A stretch of 64,000 nt of DNA from Carbonactinospora thermoautotrophica. GTDB taxonomy: Bacteria > Actinomycetota > Actinomycetes > Streptomycetales > Carbonactinosporaceae. The notes under the pieces were generated by a model. It had not been told where the DNA came from and ran no database searches. It saw only the letters and a list, made by a program, of their open reading frames with translations. Where the stretch lies: positions 232,608 to 296,607 of the forward strand of contig NZ_JYIJ01000013.1 of the NCBI RefSeq assembly GCF_001543895.1, written 5' to 3'. Both the position numbers and the translations under genes were made by a program. This document shows positions 22,438-30,384 of this stretch, in pieces (position 1 is the stretch's first letter; every line of letters begins with the position of its first letter).

Positions 22438-22728
22438 ATGGAGGTAGAGAGCATCGCCAGCTTCAACGGCGACGCGCCCCCGTCGCGCGAGTCAAGCCGC
22501 GGGCTGATCACGCCGGAAGCGACGTGGCTCGGACACGCGCTGTTCGTCCGCGACTTACCGGGCGGGGCACGGGTGTACGCCTGCCCCACATGCCGCGGGT
22601 TCTATGCGAACAGGCTCCCCGAGTCGGTCTGCCCCGGTCACGGCGTCGCGCATCCGGATACGTGCGTATGCACGAAATGTGACCTGTTTAGCGTCGGTGG
22701 GGAAGGTAGGTGGCGCCCGTACACGTAG
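22438..22728 (+). CDS. Small zinc-binding hypothetical protein
   Basis: A 96-residue protein with an N-terminal linker, a central module (EATWLGHALFVRDLPGGARVY) and several cysteine/histidine pairs: CPTC, CPGHGVAH and CVCTKC. This suggests one or two zinc sites, as in small actinophage or plasmid proteins. The ATG at 22438 has no clear ribosome site and may be leaderless. A strong terminator lies 64 bp downstream. Function unknown. Confidence 0.6.
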   Translation: MEVESIASFNGDAPPSRESSRGLITPEATWLGHALFVRDLPGGARVYACPTCRGFYANRLPESVCPGHGVAHPDTCVCTKCDLFSVGGEGRWRPYT

Positions 22729-22791
22729 GGTTAGTCGGTCACTCGTCTCCCTGAACGCATGAGTGCCTGATCAACGCATCCAAGAACGCCG

Positions 22792-22822
22792 AGAGCCCCC
22801 GGTACGTATCACCGGGGGCTCT
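22792..22822. terminator. Bidirectional hairpin terminator
   Basis: AGAGCCCCCGGT and ACCGGGGGCTCT form a perfect 12-bp stem with a 7-nt loop, followed by TCTTCTC on the plus strand. It lies between two convergent genes (22438-22728 and 22840-23052) and can serve both. Confidence 0.75.
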
Positions 22823-22839
22823 TCTCGTGGGCTCGACCG

Positions 22840-23052
22840 TCAGTCCTCGCCAATCACTTCGAACCCTCGCCCATAACGGTCGCGGGCGACGGTGAGGATC
22901 GGCAGTCCAAGTGCGCTCGCAACCCGGATCTCCACCGACGCATGCGGCGCATCGACGGTGCGAACCACGACATCCGAGAGACACAGGTCGGACACCCGCA
23001 TCCAGAAAAGATGCTCTGCCTCGTCAGCGGTCAGGTCATCGGGCAGTGCCAT
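22840..23052 (-). CDS. Small hypothetical protein of the element
   Basis: A 70-residue acidic protein starting MALPDDLTADEAEHLFWMRVSD and ending in a compact alpha/beta stretch (VEIRVASALGLPILTVARDR). The ATG at 23052 lacks a good ribosome site; an in-frame upstream start would run into the 58-bp repeat, which is less likely. I do not recognise it. It reads toward the central terminator at 22792-22822. Confidence 0.45.
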   Translation of the reverse strand: MALPDDLTADEAEHLFWMRVSDLCLSDVVVRTVDAPHASVEIRVASALGLPILTVARDRYGRGFEVIGED

Positions 23053-23111
23053 GTGTCGGCGTATCCGCAGGTCAGGGGCGTTCTCGACGCCAGCGCCGGA
23101 CCGACCGATTG

Positions 23112-23169
23112 CTACGGGCAACGGGGGCCTCAACCGTCACCCCGTCACCGGCTCAGCCGGGCGGACAGC
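23112..23169 (+). repeat. 58-bp direct repeat, copy 2 (candidate att site)
   Basis: Identical to 20815-20872. It covers the 3' end and stop codon of the zinc-ribbon ORF at 23145-23333 on the minus strand, so insertion would leave that gene complete. Confidence 0.9.
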
Positions 23170-23333
23170 GCGTGCGGGTTCTCCCGCTGCGGGACGAGCT
23201 TCACCCGCAGCCCGCCGCACCGCGGGCAGGCGGTCTCCAGCTCCGACCAGGGCGCCGGCACGGGTCTGCCCTCGCAGACGCAGGTCAGGATCTCGTCACC
23301 CGCGCAGTCGCCGCAGCGGCGGACCTGGTACAC
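23145..23333 (-). CDS. Small zinc-ribbon protein
   Basis: A 62-residue protein with two Cys pairs (RRCGDCAGDE, ACPRCGG) and a CVCEG motif between them, a likely rubredoxin-like zinc ribbon. The GTG follows a G-rich stretch that can serve as a ribosome site. It lies between rsmI and metG on the same strand. Its last codons (LSARLSR-stop) are inside the 58-bp repeat, so it is probably the original gene whose 3' end served as attachment site. Role unknown. Confidence 0.55.
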   Translation of the reverse strand: MYQVRRCGDCAGDEILTCVCEGRPVPAPWSELETACPRCGGLRVKLVPQRENPHALSARLSR

Positions 23334-23538
23334 CCGCCCCCACGGGTGACCGCAGCGCTGGTAATGGAAACCGAACGTCTCTGATGATCAGCCCGGTCAT
23401 CGGCCACCTCCCGGGCCTGGTGGACGTATCTCGTGGAACCGCGACGGGCACGAGGACGTGGCGCTGGAAACCGGAACTTTACGACTTTGAGGGAATCCGG
23501 ATAGCCCGGGGTGACCTACATAAGTTTCCGCAAGGTGA

Positions 23539-24393
23539 TCACAGGCGGTGCTTGGCCGCCACGACGGCGTCGAAGACCACCCGCTTGGGCACCCCGGCCT
23601 CGGCCGCCACCGCGGCGATCGCGGCCTTGCGCGGCTCACCCGCCAACTCCCGCTCGGCCACCCGCCGGGCCAGCTCGGCCGGGTCGCCCGGCACGACCCG
23701 CCGTGCCGCCCGGTCAGCGCCGGCGACCACGACGGTGATCTCGCCACGCACCCCCGCCGCCGCCCAGTCAGCGAGCGCGGCCAGGGTGTCGCGGCGCACC
23801 TCCTCGTACGTCTTGGTGAGCTCCCGGCAGACCGCGGCGCGCCGGTCCGGGCCGAACGCCTCGGCCATCGCGGCCAGCGTCGCCGCCAGGCGGTGCGGGG
23901 CCTCGAAGAACACCAGCGTGCGCGGCTCGTCCGCCAGCTCGGCCAGCCGCGCCGCCCGCTCCCCCGCCTTGCGCGGCAGGAACCCCTCGAAGCAGAACCG
24001 GTCCACCGGCAGCCCGGACACGGCGAGCGCGGTGAGCACCGCGCTCGGCCCCGGCACGGCGGTCACCCGCACACCCGCCTCGATCGCCGCGGTCACCAGG
24101 CGGTACCCGGGATCGGAGACCGACGGCATCCCGGCGTCGGTGACCAGCAGCACCCGGCGGCCGGCCGTCAGCTCGGCCACCAGCTCGCCGGTGCGGACGG
24201 TCTCGTTCGCCTCGAAGTACGAGACCACGCGCGCGGTGAGCGGCACGCCCAGGGCGGCGGCGAGCCGGCGCAGCCGCCGGGTGTCCTCGGCGGCGATCAC
24301 GTCGGCCTCGGCCAGCTCGCGGGCGAGTCGGGGCGGGGCGTCGGCGAGGTCGCCGATCGGGGTTCCGGCCAGTACGAGAAGCCCTTCGTTCAC
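23539..24393 (-). CDS. rsmI: 16S rRNA (cytidine1402-2'-O)-methyltransferase
   Basis: A 284-residue tetrapyrrole-methylase-fold enzyme that 2'-O-methylates C1402 in the ribosomal P site. Signatures are the N-terminal LVLAGTPIGDLADAPPRL, EDTRRLRRL, SYFEANE, the SAM-binding LVTDAGMPSVSDPGYRLV, AVPGPSAVLTALAVSGLP and FEGFLPRK. The GTG at 24393 opens directly with this fold. It is divergent from pmt, with 130 bp of shared promoter space, the standard actinobacterial arrangement. Confidence 0.96.
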   Translation of the reverse strand: MNEGLLVLAGTPIGDLADAPPRLARELAEADVIAAEDTRRLRRLAAALGVPLTARVVSYFEANETVRTGELVAELTAGRRVLLVTDAGMPSVSDPGYRLVTAAIEAGVRVTAVPGPSAVLTALAVSGLPVDRFCFEGFLPRKAGERAARLAELADEPRTLVFFEAPHRLAATLAAMAEAFGPDRRAAVCRELTKTYEEVRRDTLAALADWAAAGVRGEITVVVAGADRAARRVVPGDPAELARRVAERELAGEPRKAAIAAVAAEAGVPKRVVFDAVVAAKHRL

Positions 24394-24523
24394 ATCATCA
24401 TCCTGGCCGCTCCGGACCGGGCGTTCACGCCGGCATCCGGCGGCGCCCTCGTACCGCGAGGAACGAGGGCGCTCCGGCCTGTGCCGGGAGGCCCTTCCCC
24501 CGCCGGGACCCTACGATGGCCGA

Positions 24524-26101
24524 GTGGCCAGCGATGTAGTGATCGTTCGCGTTCCGCAGGTTTCGGCGACTGAGCGCCGAGCCTGGCCGCCGTTGCGGGA
24601 GCGGTTGGCGCCGCCGTTGCCGTCGCGGGGGTTGGCAGGGTGGGTGGGCCCGCTGGCGATCCTGCTGCTGGGGGGCTACCTGCGGTTCCGGAATCTGGGG
24701 GAGCCGCGCACGCTGGTGTTCGACGAGACCTACTACGCCAAGGACGCCTGGTCACTGCTGCGGACCGGGTATGAGCACTCCTGGCCGGACAAGGCGGATG
24801 CGGCGGTGGTCGCGGGTCACCCGTCGTTCCTGGACCGGGCGTCGTTCGTGGTGCACCCCCCGGTGGGCAAGTGGGTGATCGCGGTCGGGGAGTGGCTGTT
24901 CGGCATGAACGCCTTCGGGTGGCGGTTCATGCTGGCCCTGCTGGGCACGCTGTCGATCCTCCTGGTGGCCCGGATCGCCCGCCGCCTGACCCGCTCCGAC
25001 CTGCTGGGGGTGGTGGCGGGGCTGCTGCTGGCGGTGGACGGGCTGCACCTGGTGATGAGCCGCACCGCCCTGCTGGACGGGGTGCTGATGTTCTGGCTGC
25101 TGGCCGCCTTCGGCTGCCTGCTCCTCGATCGGGATCAGACCCGGGCGCGGCTGGCGGCGATCGCCGAACGCCAGCCCGAACGCCTCGCCGGATCCGGGCC
25201 ACGGCTGGGGTGGCGGCCCTGGCGGATCGCCGCGGCGGTGTTCCTGGGCCTGGCCTGCGCCACCAAGTGGAACGGGGTGTGGTACCTGGCCGGCTTCGCC
25301 GCCCTCGTCGTGCTGTGGGACCTGGGCGCCCGCCGCGCCGCCGGTGTCCGCCACCCCTGCACCCGGCTGGTGCCCGACGCCCTCACCACCGGCACGGTGT
25401 TCTTCGGTATCGGCCTGGCCGTCTACCTGGCCTCCTGGGCCGGGTGGTTCGCCACCGACGGCGGATGGGACCGGCGCTGGGCCGACACCCACCCCGCCGC
25501 CGGGCTGGCCACGCTCATCCCCGACGCGCTGCGCAGCCTGTGGCATTACCACGCTGCGATGTGGCACTTCCACACCACCCTGCGCGCCTCCCACCCCTAC
25601 ATGTCCCATCCGTGGGGCTGGCTGGTCCTCGCCCGGCCGGTCTCCTACTTCTACGAAAACCAGAACGTGACCGGCTGCGGTGGCGACCCCTGCGTCCGCG
25701 AAATCCTCGCCCTCGGTACCCCAGCCCTGTGGTGGCTGGCCGCCGCCGCCCTCCCCTACCTCGCCTGGCGTGCCCTGGCCCGCCGCGACTGGCGCGCGAG
25801 CGCCGTCCTGCTCGCCGTCGCCGCCGGCTGGCTGCCCTGGTTCCTGTACAGCGAACGCACCATCTTCTACTTCTACGCCGCCGCCTTCACCCCGTTCCTC
25901 GTCCTCGCCGCCACCCTCACCCTCGGCACCATCCTCGGCCCCCCGGTCCCCGGGCCACGCCGCACCTGGGGCGCCATCACCGCGGGCCTGCTGGTGCTGC
26001 TGGTCGTGCTGAGCTTCGCCTACTTCCATCCGCTGTTCGTGGGCGACCCGCTCACGACGAGCGAATGGAACAACCGCATGTGGCTCCGCAGCTGGATCTA
26101 G
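24524..26101 (+). CDS. pmt: Protein O-mannosyltransferase (dolichyl/polyprenyl-phosphate-mannose dependent)
   Basis: A 525-residue polytopic membrane enzyme of the PMT family that mannosylates exported proteins. The first extracytoplasmic loop has the catalytic FDETYYAKDAWS motif. About ten hydrophobic segments follow, and late loops carry HPWGWLVLARPVSYFYE and YSERTIFYFYAAAFTPF, also typical. The GTG at 24524 is chosen; no in-frame ATG lies nearby. The protein is full length. It marks the left edge of the conserved backbone before the accessory regulator and alkene cluster, and its stop is only 9 bp from the convergent LuxR-type gene. Confidence 0.95.
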   Translation: MASDVVIVRVPQVSATERRAWPPLRERLAPPLPSRGLAGWVGPLAILLLGGYLRFRNLGEPRTLVFDETYYAKDAWSLLRTGYEHSWPDKADAAVVAGHPSFLDRASFVVHPPVGKWVIAVGEWLFGMNAFGWRFMLALLGTLSILLVARIARRLTRSDLLGVVAGLLLAVDGLHLVMSRTALLDGVLMFWLLAAFGCLLLDRDQTRARLAAIAERQPERLAGSGPRLGWRPWRIAAAVFLGLACATKWNGVWYLAGFAALVVLWDLGARRAAGVRHPCTRLVPDALTTGTVFFGIGLAVYLASWAGWFATDGGWDRRWADTHPAAGLATLIPDALRSLWHYHAAMWHFHTTLRASHPYMSHPWGWLVLARPVSYFYENQNVTGCGGDPCVREILALGTPALWWLAAAALPYLAWRALARRDWRASAVLLAVAAGWLPWFLYSERTIFYFYAAAFTPFLVLAATLTLGTILGPPVPGPRRTWGAITAGLLVLLVVLSFAYFHPLFVGDPLTTSEWNNRMWLRSWI

Positions 26102-26110
26102 CAGCCTGCT

Positions 26111-28435
26111 CTAACCGTCCGCGGTACGCCGCTCGACCACCCAAGCGGCGATCTGCGCGCGCGAGTGGAAGCCGAGCTTGGCCAGGATGTGCTGGACGTG
26201 GGCCTCCGCGGTCCGCGGGGCGATCACCAGCCGGGCGGCGATCTCCCTGGACAGGCCCTCCGCGACCAACTGGGCGATCTGCCGTTCCCGCCGGGTCAGC
26301 GGCACCGGCCGGTCCTGGCGCGGCGAGGAGGAGGCGGGCTGCTTCTCCTCCAACGCGTAGGCGACCACTTGCTCCAGGTCGAGTTCGGTCCCGTGCCGGC
26401 GAGCGGCCGCGAACGCCCGCTCGCCGAGCCCCCGGCGCACCTGGTCCCAGCACTGGTCGTGGTAGCCGGCCAACGGCCCGAACCCGGACAACGGGGCTCC
26501 GGTCGCCTGCCAGACGGCCTGGGCCGCGCCGAGCAGCCGGGCCGCGCGGTCGTGGTGCCCGTCAGCGGTCGCGATCCAGGCCAGCACCTCCAGGCAGCGG
26601 GCGATGCCGAGCCGGTCGTGGAAAGGACGCTGCAACCGGATGGCCTCCTGGGCCAGGGCGCTCGCCCGGGGCCGGTCGCCCTGCCGCCACACCGCGATGC
26701 TGAGGCTCCACAGTCCGTGGCCGCGGTACCAGCGTTCGTCGTGCGCCTCGCTCAGCGCCTGCAGCTCCTCCCCCAGCGCGACCGCCCGGTCGGCGTCACC
26801 GACCAACGCCGCGGCCAGGGGCAGCTGGATCAGCGTGGCCGCGGTCCCGAGGGGGTTGTCGAGGGCTCGGTACCGGGCGAGCGCGTCGTCCAGCAGCCCG
26901 GTCGCCAGCCGGACGTCCCCCCGGTACATGGCGGCGACCCCGGAGGCCAGCGTGGTATCGGCGAGAACGAGACGGTCGTCGAGCCGTCGCCCGACCCGGC
27001 CGGCCTCCTCGAGCAGGGCCGTGGCGTGGTCCGGACCGCTCTGGATGAGGGTGAGCCAGCCGTCGACCCACAGCGCCCTCACCCGGGCCGGGGTCACGCC
27101 CGGGGCCAGAGCGAGCGCACGGTCGAGCCAGCTTCGGCCTTCTGACAGGAAGCCCGTCGCATGCCAGTAGACCCGCAGGTCCACGGCGATGCGCAGCGCG
27201 ACCTCGGCCTCGCCCGGCTCGGTGAGGCAGAAGTCCAGGGCCGCACGCAGGTTGGCGTGCTCCTGGCGCAGCCGGGTGAACCAGGCGAGCTGGCCGGGCC
27301 CGAAGAACTCCGCCATGAACCGCGCGGCCAGCCGTGCGTAGCGGTCGCGGTGCCGTCGCTGGTAGGTCGTGTGCTCGCCCTGCTCGCGCAGCCGCTCGTA
27401 CCCGTACTGGCGGATCGTCTCCAACAGCTCGTACCGGATCTGGGAGTCCTGCTCCACACGGCTCAGGATCGACTTGTCGACCAGCTGCGCCACCAGGTCG
27501 AGGATGGCGCCGGGCGGCAGGTCGTCCCCGGCGCAGACCTGCTCGGCCGCCTCCAGGTCGAAGCCGCCGGCGAAGACCGACAGCCGGGCCCACAGGCTGC
27601 GCTCCGTCGGCGAGCACAGGTCGAAGCTCCATTCGACGGCCGCGCGCAGGGTTTGCTGGCGCGGCGGCGCGGCCCGGCTCCCGGTGGTGAGCAGCCGGTA
27701 GCCGTCGTCCAACCGGGCCAGCAGCTGGTCCGGCGACAGCGCCCGCAGCCGGACCGCGGCCAGCTCGATCGCCAGCGGGATGCCGTCCAGCCGGCGGCAG
27801 ATCCAGGTGATGGTCGTCTGGTTGTCGGCGGTGATGGTGAAGCCCGGCACCGCCGCGGCCGCCCGCTCCGCGAACAGTCGCAGGGCCTCGTACCGGGCGG
27901 CGGCTCCGGGCGGCAGCGGCGTGTCGGGGTCGGGCAGGGACAGCGGCGGGACCGCCTCGATGTGCTCACCTGTGACGCCGAGCGTCTGCCGGCTGGTCGC
28001 CAGGATCCGCAGCCCGGGTACGGCGCGCAGCAGGGTCTCGGCCAGCACGGCGCACGCGTCCAGCAGGTGCTCGCAGTTGTCCAGGACGAGCAGCAGCTGC
28101 TTGCCCTTCAACTGGCCGGCGAGGACGGCGGCCGGCCCGCTGCCTGGGAGGTCGGCGAGCTTCAGGGCGGCTGCCACGGTGTGGACGAGCAACGCGGGAT
28201 CGCGGAGCTGGGCCAGCTCGACCAGCCAGACCCCGTCGGTGAACGCCCGCTGCAGGTCCGCTGCGACGTGCAGCGCGAGCCGGGTCTTGCCGACCCCGCC
28301 GGTGCCGGTCAGCGTCACCAGGCGGCCGGTGGACAGCAACCGCTTGACCTCGGTCACTTCACGCCGACGGCCGACGAAACTCGTCACGTCAGCGGGTAGG
28401 TTGCCCACCGGCTGACGCAATCCGGCTCCAGCCAT
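26111..28435 (-). CDS. LuxR-family regulator with N-terminal AAA/NB-ARC ATPase
   Basis: A 774-residue regulator of the actinobacterial AfsR/MalT-like ATPase class. The N-terminal NTPase has SFVGRRREV, Walker A TGTGGVGKTRLAL, Walker B LLVLDNCEHLLDAC and LATSRQTLGVTGE. A long helical repeat region (about 330-690) resembles TPR sensors. The C-terminal LuxR HTH is LTRRERQIAQLVAEGLSREIAARL. The ATG follows AAAGGGG. It lies immediately before the alkene-oxidation cluster, reading away from it, so control of that cluster is plausible but unproven. Confidence 0.92.
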   Translation of the reverse strand: MAGAGLRQPVGNLPADVTSFVGRRREVTEVKRLLSTGRLVTLTGTGGVGKTRLALHVAADLQRAFTDGVWLVELAQLRDPALLVHTVAAALKLADLPGSGPAAVLAGQLKGKQLLLVLDNCEHLLDACAVLAETLLRAVPGLRILATSRQTLGVTGEHIEAVPPLSLPDPDTPLPPGAAARYEALRLFAERAAAAVPGFTITADNQTTITWICRRLDGIPLAIELAAVRLRALSPDQLLARLDDGYRLLTTGSRAAPPRQQTLRAAVEWSFDLCSPTERSLWARLSVFAGGFDLEAAEQVCAGDDLPPGAILDLVAQLVDKSILSRVEQDSQIRYELLETIRQYGYERLREQGEHTTYQRRHRDRYARLAARFMAEFFGPGQLAWFTRLRQEHANLRAALDFCLTEPGEAEVALRIAVDLRVYWHATGFLSEGRSWLDRALALAPGVTPARVRALWVDGWLTLIQSGPDHATALLEEAGRVGRRLDDRLVLADTTLASGVAAMYRGDVRLATGLLDDALARYRALDNPLGTAATLIQLPLAAALVGDADRAVALGEELQALSEAHDERWYRGHGLWSLSIAVWRQGDRPRASALAQEAIRLQRPFHDRLGIARCLEVLAWIATADGHHDRAARLLGAAQAVWQATGAPLSGFGPLAGYHDQCWDQVRRGLGERAFAAARRHGTELDLEQVVAYALEEKQPASSSPRQDRPVPLTRRERQIAQLVAEGLSREIAARLVIAPRTAEAHVQHILAKLGFHSRAQIAAWVVERRTADG

Positions 28436-28638
28436 GGCCCCTTTACGCTAGGTTTCGGGCAAATAGCTGGTCAAGGATGTTTACGATTAATTTTTCCTAT
28501 TAGCAACACTTCACCGGGCCTTGCGTCGTGGCGCTGGGCTTCCGGCGACCGTCCTTCTGCGAGGGCGTGCGCGACGTGGTGCGAGGGACGCGGTCGCTGC
28601 CGCCGGTCAACGCGACGCCGGTCACCCCAACCGGAAGG

Positions 28639-29040
28639 TCAGTCACGGGACGGCCTGCTCGCCTGCGAGAAGAACTCGTCGACAGCGTCCTGCTCGAAGG
28701 GGTTCTGCCAGACCTCGACGATCTTTCCGGCTCGGATGTGATACACGTTCACCTGGCGCCACTCGATGCTCTTTCCCGGACAGTCGACGCGCATCAGGTA
28801 GATGCCGACGGCGTGGTCGTCAGAGGCCAACACGTCGTGGGGTTCGATCTTCAGGCTCCCACCCGTCAGCTCGGCGATCCGGGCGGCCAACACCCCCCTT
28901 CCCCGCAACTCGCCGGAGAGCGGGCTGCGCCCGGGAAAGTGCACGATCACATCCTCGGCGACCACGCGCGCGAACGCATCCCGGTCACCACGCGCGATCG
29001 CATCGAGCGCGACACGAAGTACTTTCTCGTTGGGATGCAT
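28639..29040 (-). CDS. SnoaL-like / NTF2-fold protein
   Basis: A 133-residue small alpha+beta-barrel protein. The helix VLRVALDAIARGDRDAFARVVAEDVIVHFPGRSPLSG and the strands YLMRVDC, WRQVNVYHIRAGKIVEVWQNP are the usual SnoaL/ketosteroid-isomerase pattern. AGAGGA lies nine bases before the ATG at 29040 and three before an alternative ATG at 29046. A degenerate homologue with the same promoter lies at 35222-35479. It flanks the alkene monooxygenase operon and may act on a hydroxylated or epoxide intermediate; limonene-epoxide hydrolase shares this fold, but I cannot assign catalysis. Confidence 0.75.
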   Translation of the reverse strand: MHPNEKVLRVALDAIARGDRDAFARVVAEDVIVHFPGRSPLSGELRGRGVLAARIAELTGGSLKIEPHDVLASDDHAVGIYLMRVDCPGKSIEWRQVNVYHIRAGKIVEVWQNPFEQDAVDEFFSQASRPSRD

Positions 29041-29083
29041 CGGCATCCGTCCTCTCTTCACGAGGCCGCCCGACGCCTCGACA

Positions 29084-29097
29084 GGCTTGACAAGACC
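29084..29097 (-). promoter_or_regulatory. Operator-like palindrome in a duplicated promoter
   Basis: GGCTTGACAAGACC is the degenerate form of a palindrome that is perfect at 35525-35539. About 85 bp around it (29049-29135) match 35493-35580 closely, so two genes of the cluster share a duplicated promoter segment. A common regulator is likely. Confidence 0.55.
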
Positions 29098-29273
29098 CGC
29101 GAACGGTCGCGGTAGCGGGCCCCGACCCTGGGCTCTCCCCACGGGCGGTCAGCGAGCGCTTGCCCGACCAAGGAGCCAAATTTGTCTATTTTATACCTAT
29201 TTCCAATGGATTTGATGTCTTTGCCGTGAAGAGAAGCCGGGCGGCCCGCACAGTGATCCTCAGACGCCGATCC

Positions 29274-30296
29274 TCAGGCGCCGCCGGAGGGGACGAACGC
29301 GTCGAAGTGAATGTTGCGCTCACGCACGCCCAACTTCACCAGCAGCGGCACCGCGGCGTCGATCATGGGCGGCGGCCCCGCCAGGTAGGCGTCGTGGCCG
29401 GAGAGATCTGGCATGCACCGCGCGACCACGTCGGTGACCAGCCCGGTTTCGCCATGCCAGTCCGCCGGCCGCTCCTCCGAGAGCGCGGGTATGAACCGCA
29501 GGGCCGGCATGCGCCGCTGGAGCTCGGCGATGCGGTCGAGCGCGTAGAGGTCCTCGGCGCGGCGCGCCCCGAAGAACAAGGTGACGGGACGCTCACTGTT
29601 CTGCTCTGCGAGTTCGGTCAGCATGGACAGGAAGGGAGCGAGCCCCGACCCACCGGCGATCATCACAATCGGCCGATGGGAGAGCCGGACCTTCATCTGC
29701 CCGAGCGGCCCGTACACGCGCAGTTTGTCACCGACCGACAACTGCCCGTTCAGCAACTGCGCGAACCGGCCTCCCGGCAGCATCTTGATGATCAGGTCGA
29801 TGACGTCCGAGCGGCTCGGCGGGTTGGCCAGGGAGAACGACCGGACCTCGTCGCTGTCCGGGAGCTCGACGTTGACGAACTGGCCGGCGACGAACTTCAT
29901 GTTCGGCGGATCCACCAGACGAAGCCGCAACCCCCGGATGTCCGGCGTGAGCTCCTCGATCTTCTCGACGAGTGTCAGGTAGGCGCCGATCTGGTCGCCG
30001 CCGAAGAACTCGTCCTCGGTCAGGTCCATGCCGGAGACGTCGACCAGGCAATCGTCTACTGGAACGGACGAGCACATCAATATCCAGCCCTCGTCGCGAT
30101 CGACCCGGGAGAGGGCGAAGGTAGAGCGTGTCTCATCGACCTCGCCATCCACCAAGCGGGCCTTGCACGTTCCGCACCCGCCGTGCTTGCAGCCATAACG
30201 GACGTACAGGTCATTGCGCAACGCTCCCTCGAGGAGCGTCTCGGTGTCGTCGCACTCGTACGTGTGGTCGAAGGGTTGGACGGTGACCCTCGGCAT
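29274..30296 (-). CDS. etnD: Alkene monooxygenase reductase component (2Fe-2S / FAD)
   Basis: A 340-residue electron-transfer protein passing electrons from NADH through FAD and a plant-type [2Fe-2S] centre to the diiron hydroxylase. The ferredoxin domain has Cys36, Cys41, Cys44 and Cys75. The FAD domain has RSFSLANPP, and the NAD domain has IVMIAGGSGLAPFLSML and YLAGPPPMID. The ATG follows GAGGAGG. It is last in the four-gene order beta, coupling, alpha, reductase, the same as amoABCD of alkene-grown Rhodococcus/Gordonia B276 and etnABCD of ethene-oxidising mycobacteria. A strong hairpin separates it from the alpha gene. Confidence 0.93.
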   Translation of the reverse strand: MPRVTVQPFDHTYECDDTETLLEGALRNDLYVRYGCKHGGCGTCKARLVDGEVDETRSTFALSRVDRDEGWILMCSSVPVDDCLVDVSGMDLTEDEFFGGDQIGAYLTLVEKIEELTPDIRGLRLRLVDPPNMKFVAGQFVNVELPDSDEVRSFSLANPPSRSDVIDLIIKMLPGGRFAQLLNGQLSVGDKLRVYGPLGQMKVRLSHRPIVMIAGGSGLAPFLSMLTELAEQNSERPVTLFFGARRAEDLYALDRIAELQRRMPALRFIPALSEERPADWHGETGLVTDVVARCMPDLSGHDAYLAGPPPMIDAAVPLLVKLGVRERNIHFDAFVPSGGA

Positions 30297-30318
30297 GCCA
30301 CGCCTCCTCCCAGGTGAC

Positions 30319-30351
30319 GTCCGGCAGCGGCCGCGACGGCCGCTGCCGGAC
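30319..30351 (-). other. Intercistronic 15-bp perfect hairpin between etnC and etnD
   Basis: GTCCGGCAGCGGCCG and its exact complement flank a 3-nt loop in the 88-bp gap between the alpha-subunit and reductase genes. There is no T-tract. It could protect the upstream mRNA or lower reductase expression. The adjacent alpha-gene terminus is also imperfectly duplicated: a second copy of about 20 bp around CAACCCCATG follows the stop. Confidence 0.6.
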
Positions 30352-30384
30352 GAGGACTTCTACAGCGGGTCCATGGGGTTGCTG

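Larger units (their letters stand above)
20815..23169. mobile_element. Small putative integrative element bounded by 58-bp direct repeats
   Basis: Identical 58-bp sequences at 20815-20872 and 23112-23169 enclose 2.24 kb of foreign-looking DNA between metG and the zinc-ribbon ORF/rsmI. The downstream copy contains the last codons of that ORF, so the host gene's 3' end is preserved, as at integrase attachment sites. Inside are small genes (an excisionase-like HTH protein and others), three consecutive hairpins, a GGAACTT/AAGTTCC array around an unusually AT-rich pyrimidine tract, and two strong terminators. No integrase or replication gene is seen, so it may be a remnant or a satellite mobilised in trans. 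No other gene is supported between 21077 and 22014. Confidence 0.65.

Noticed and set aside
20815..23169. CRISPR array or tRNA-based integration site
   Set aside because: The repeats are only two long copies at the ends, the internal 7-mers are not regularly spaced repeats with unique spacers, and no tRNA structure is found in the 58-bp sequence.
24752..26029. A long minus-strand open frame opposite pmt
   Set aside because: It is a Gly/Gln/Pro/Arg-rich antisense shadow of high-GC coding DNA; pmt on the plus strand is a complete known family.
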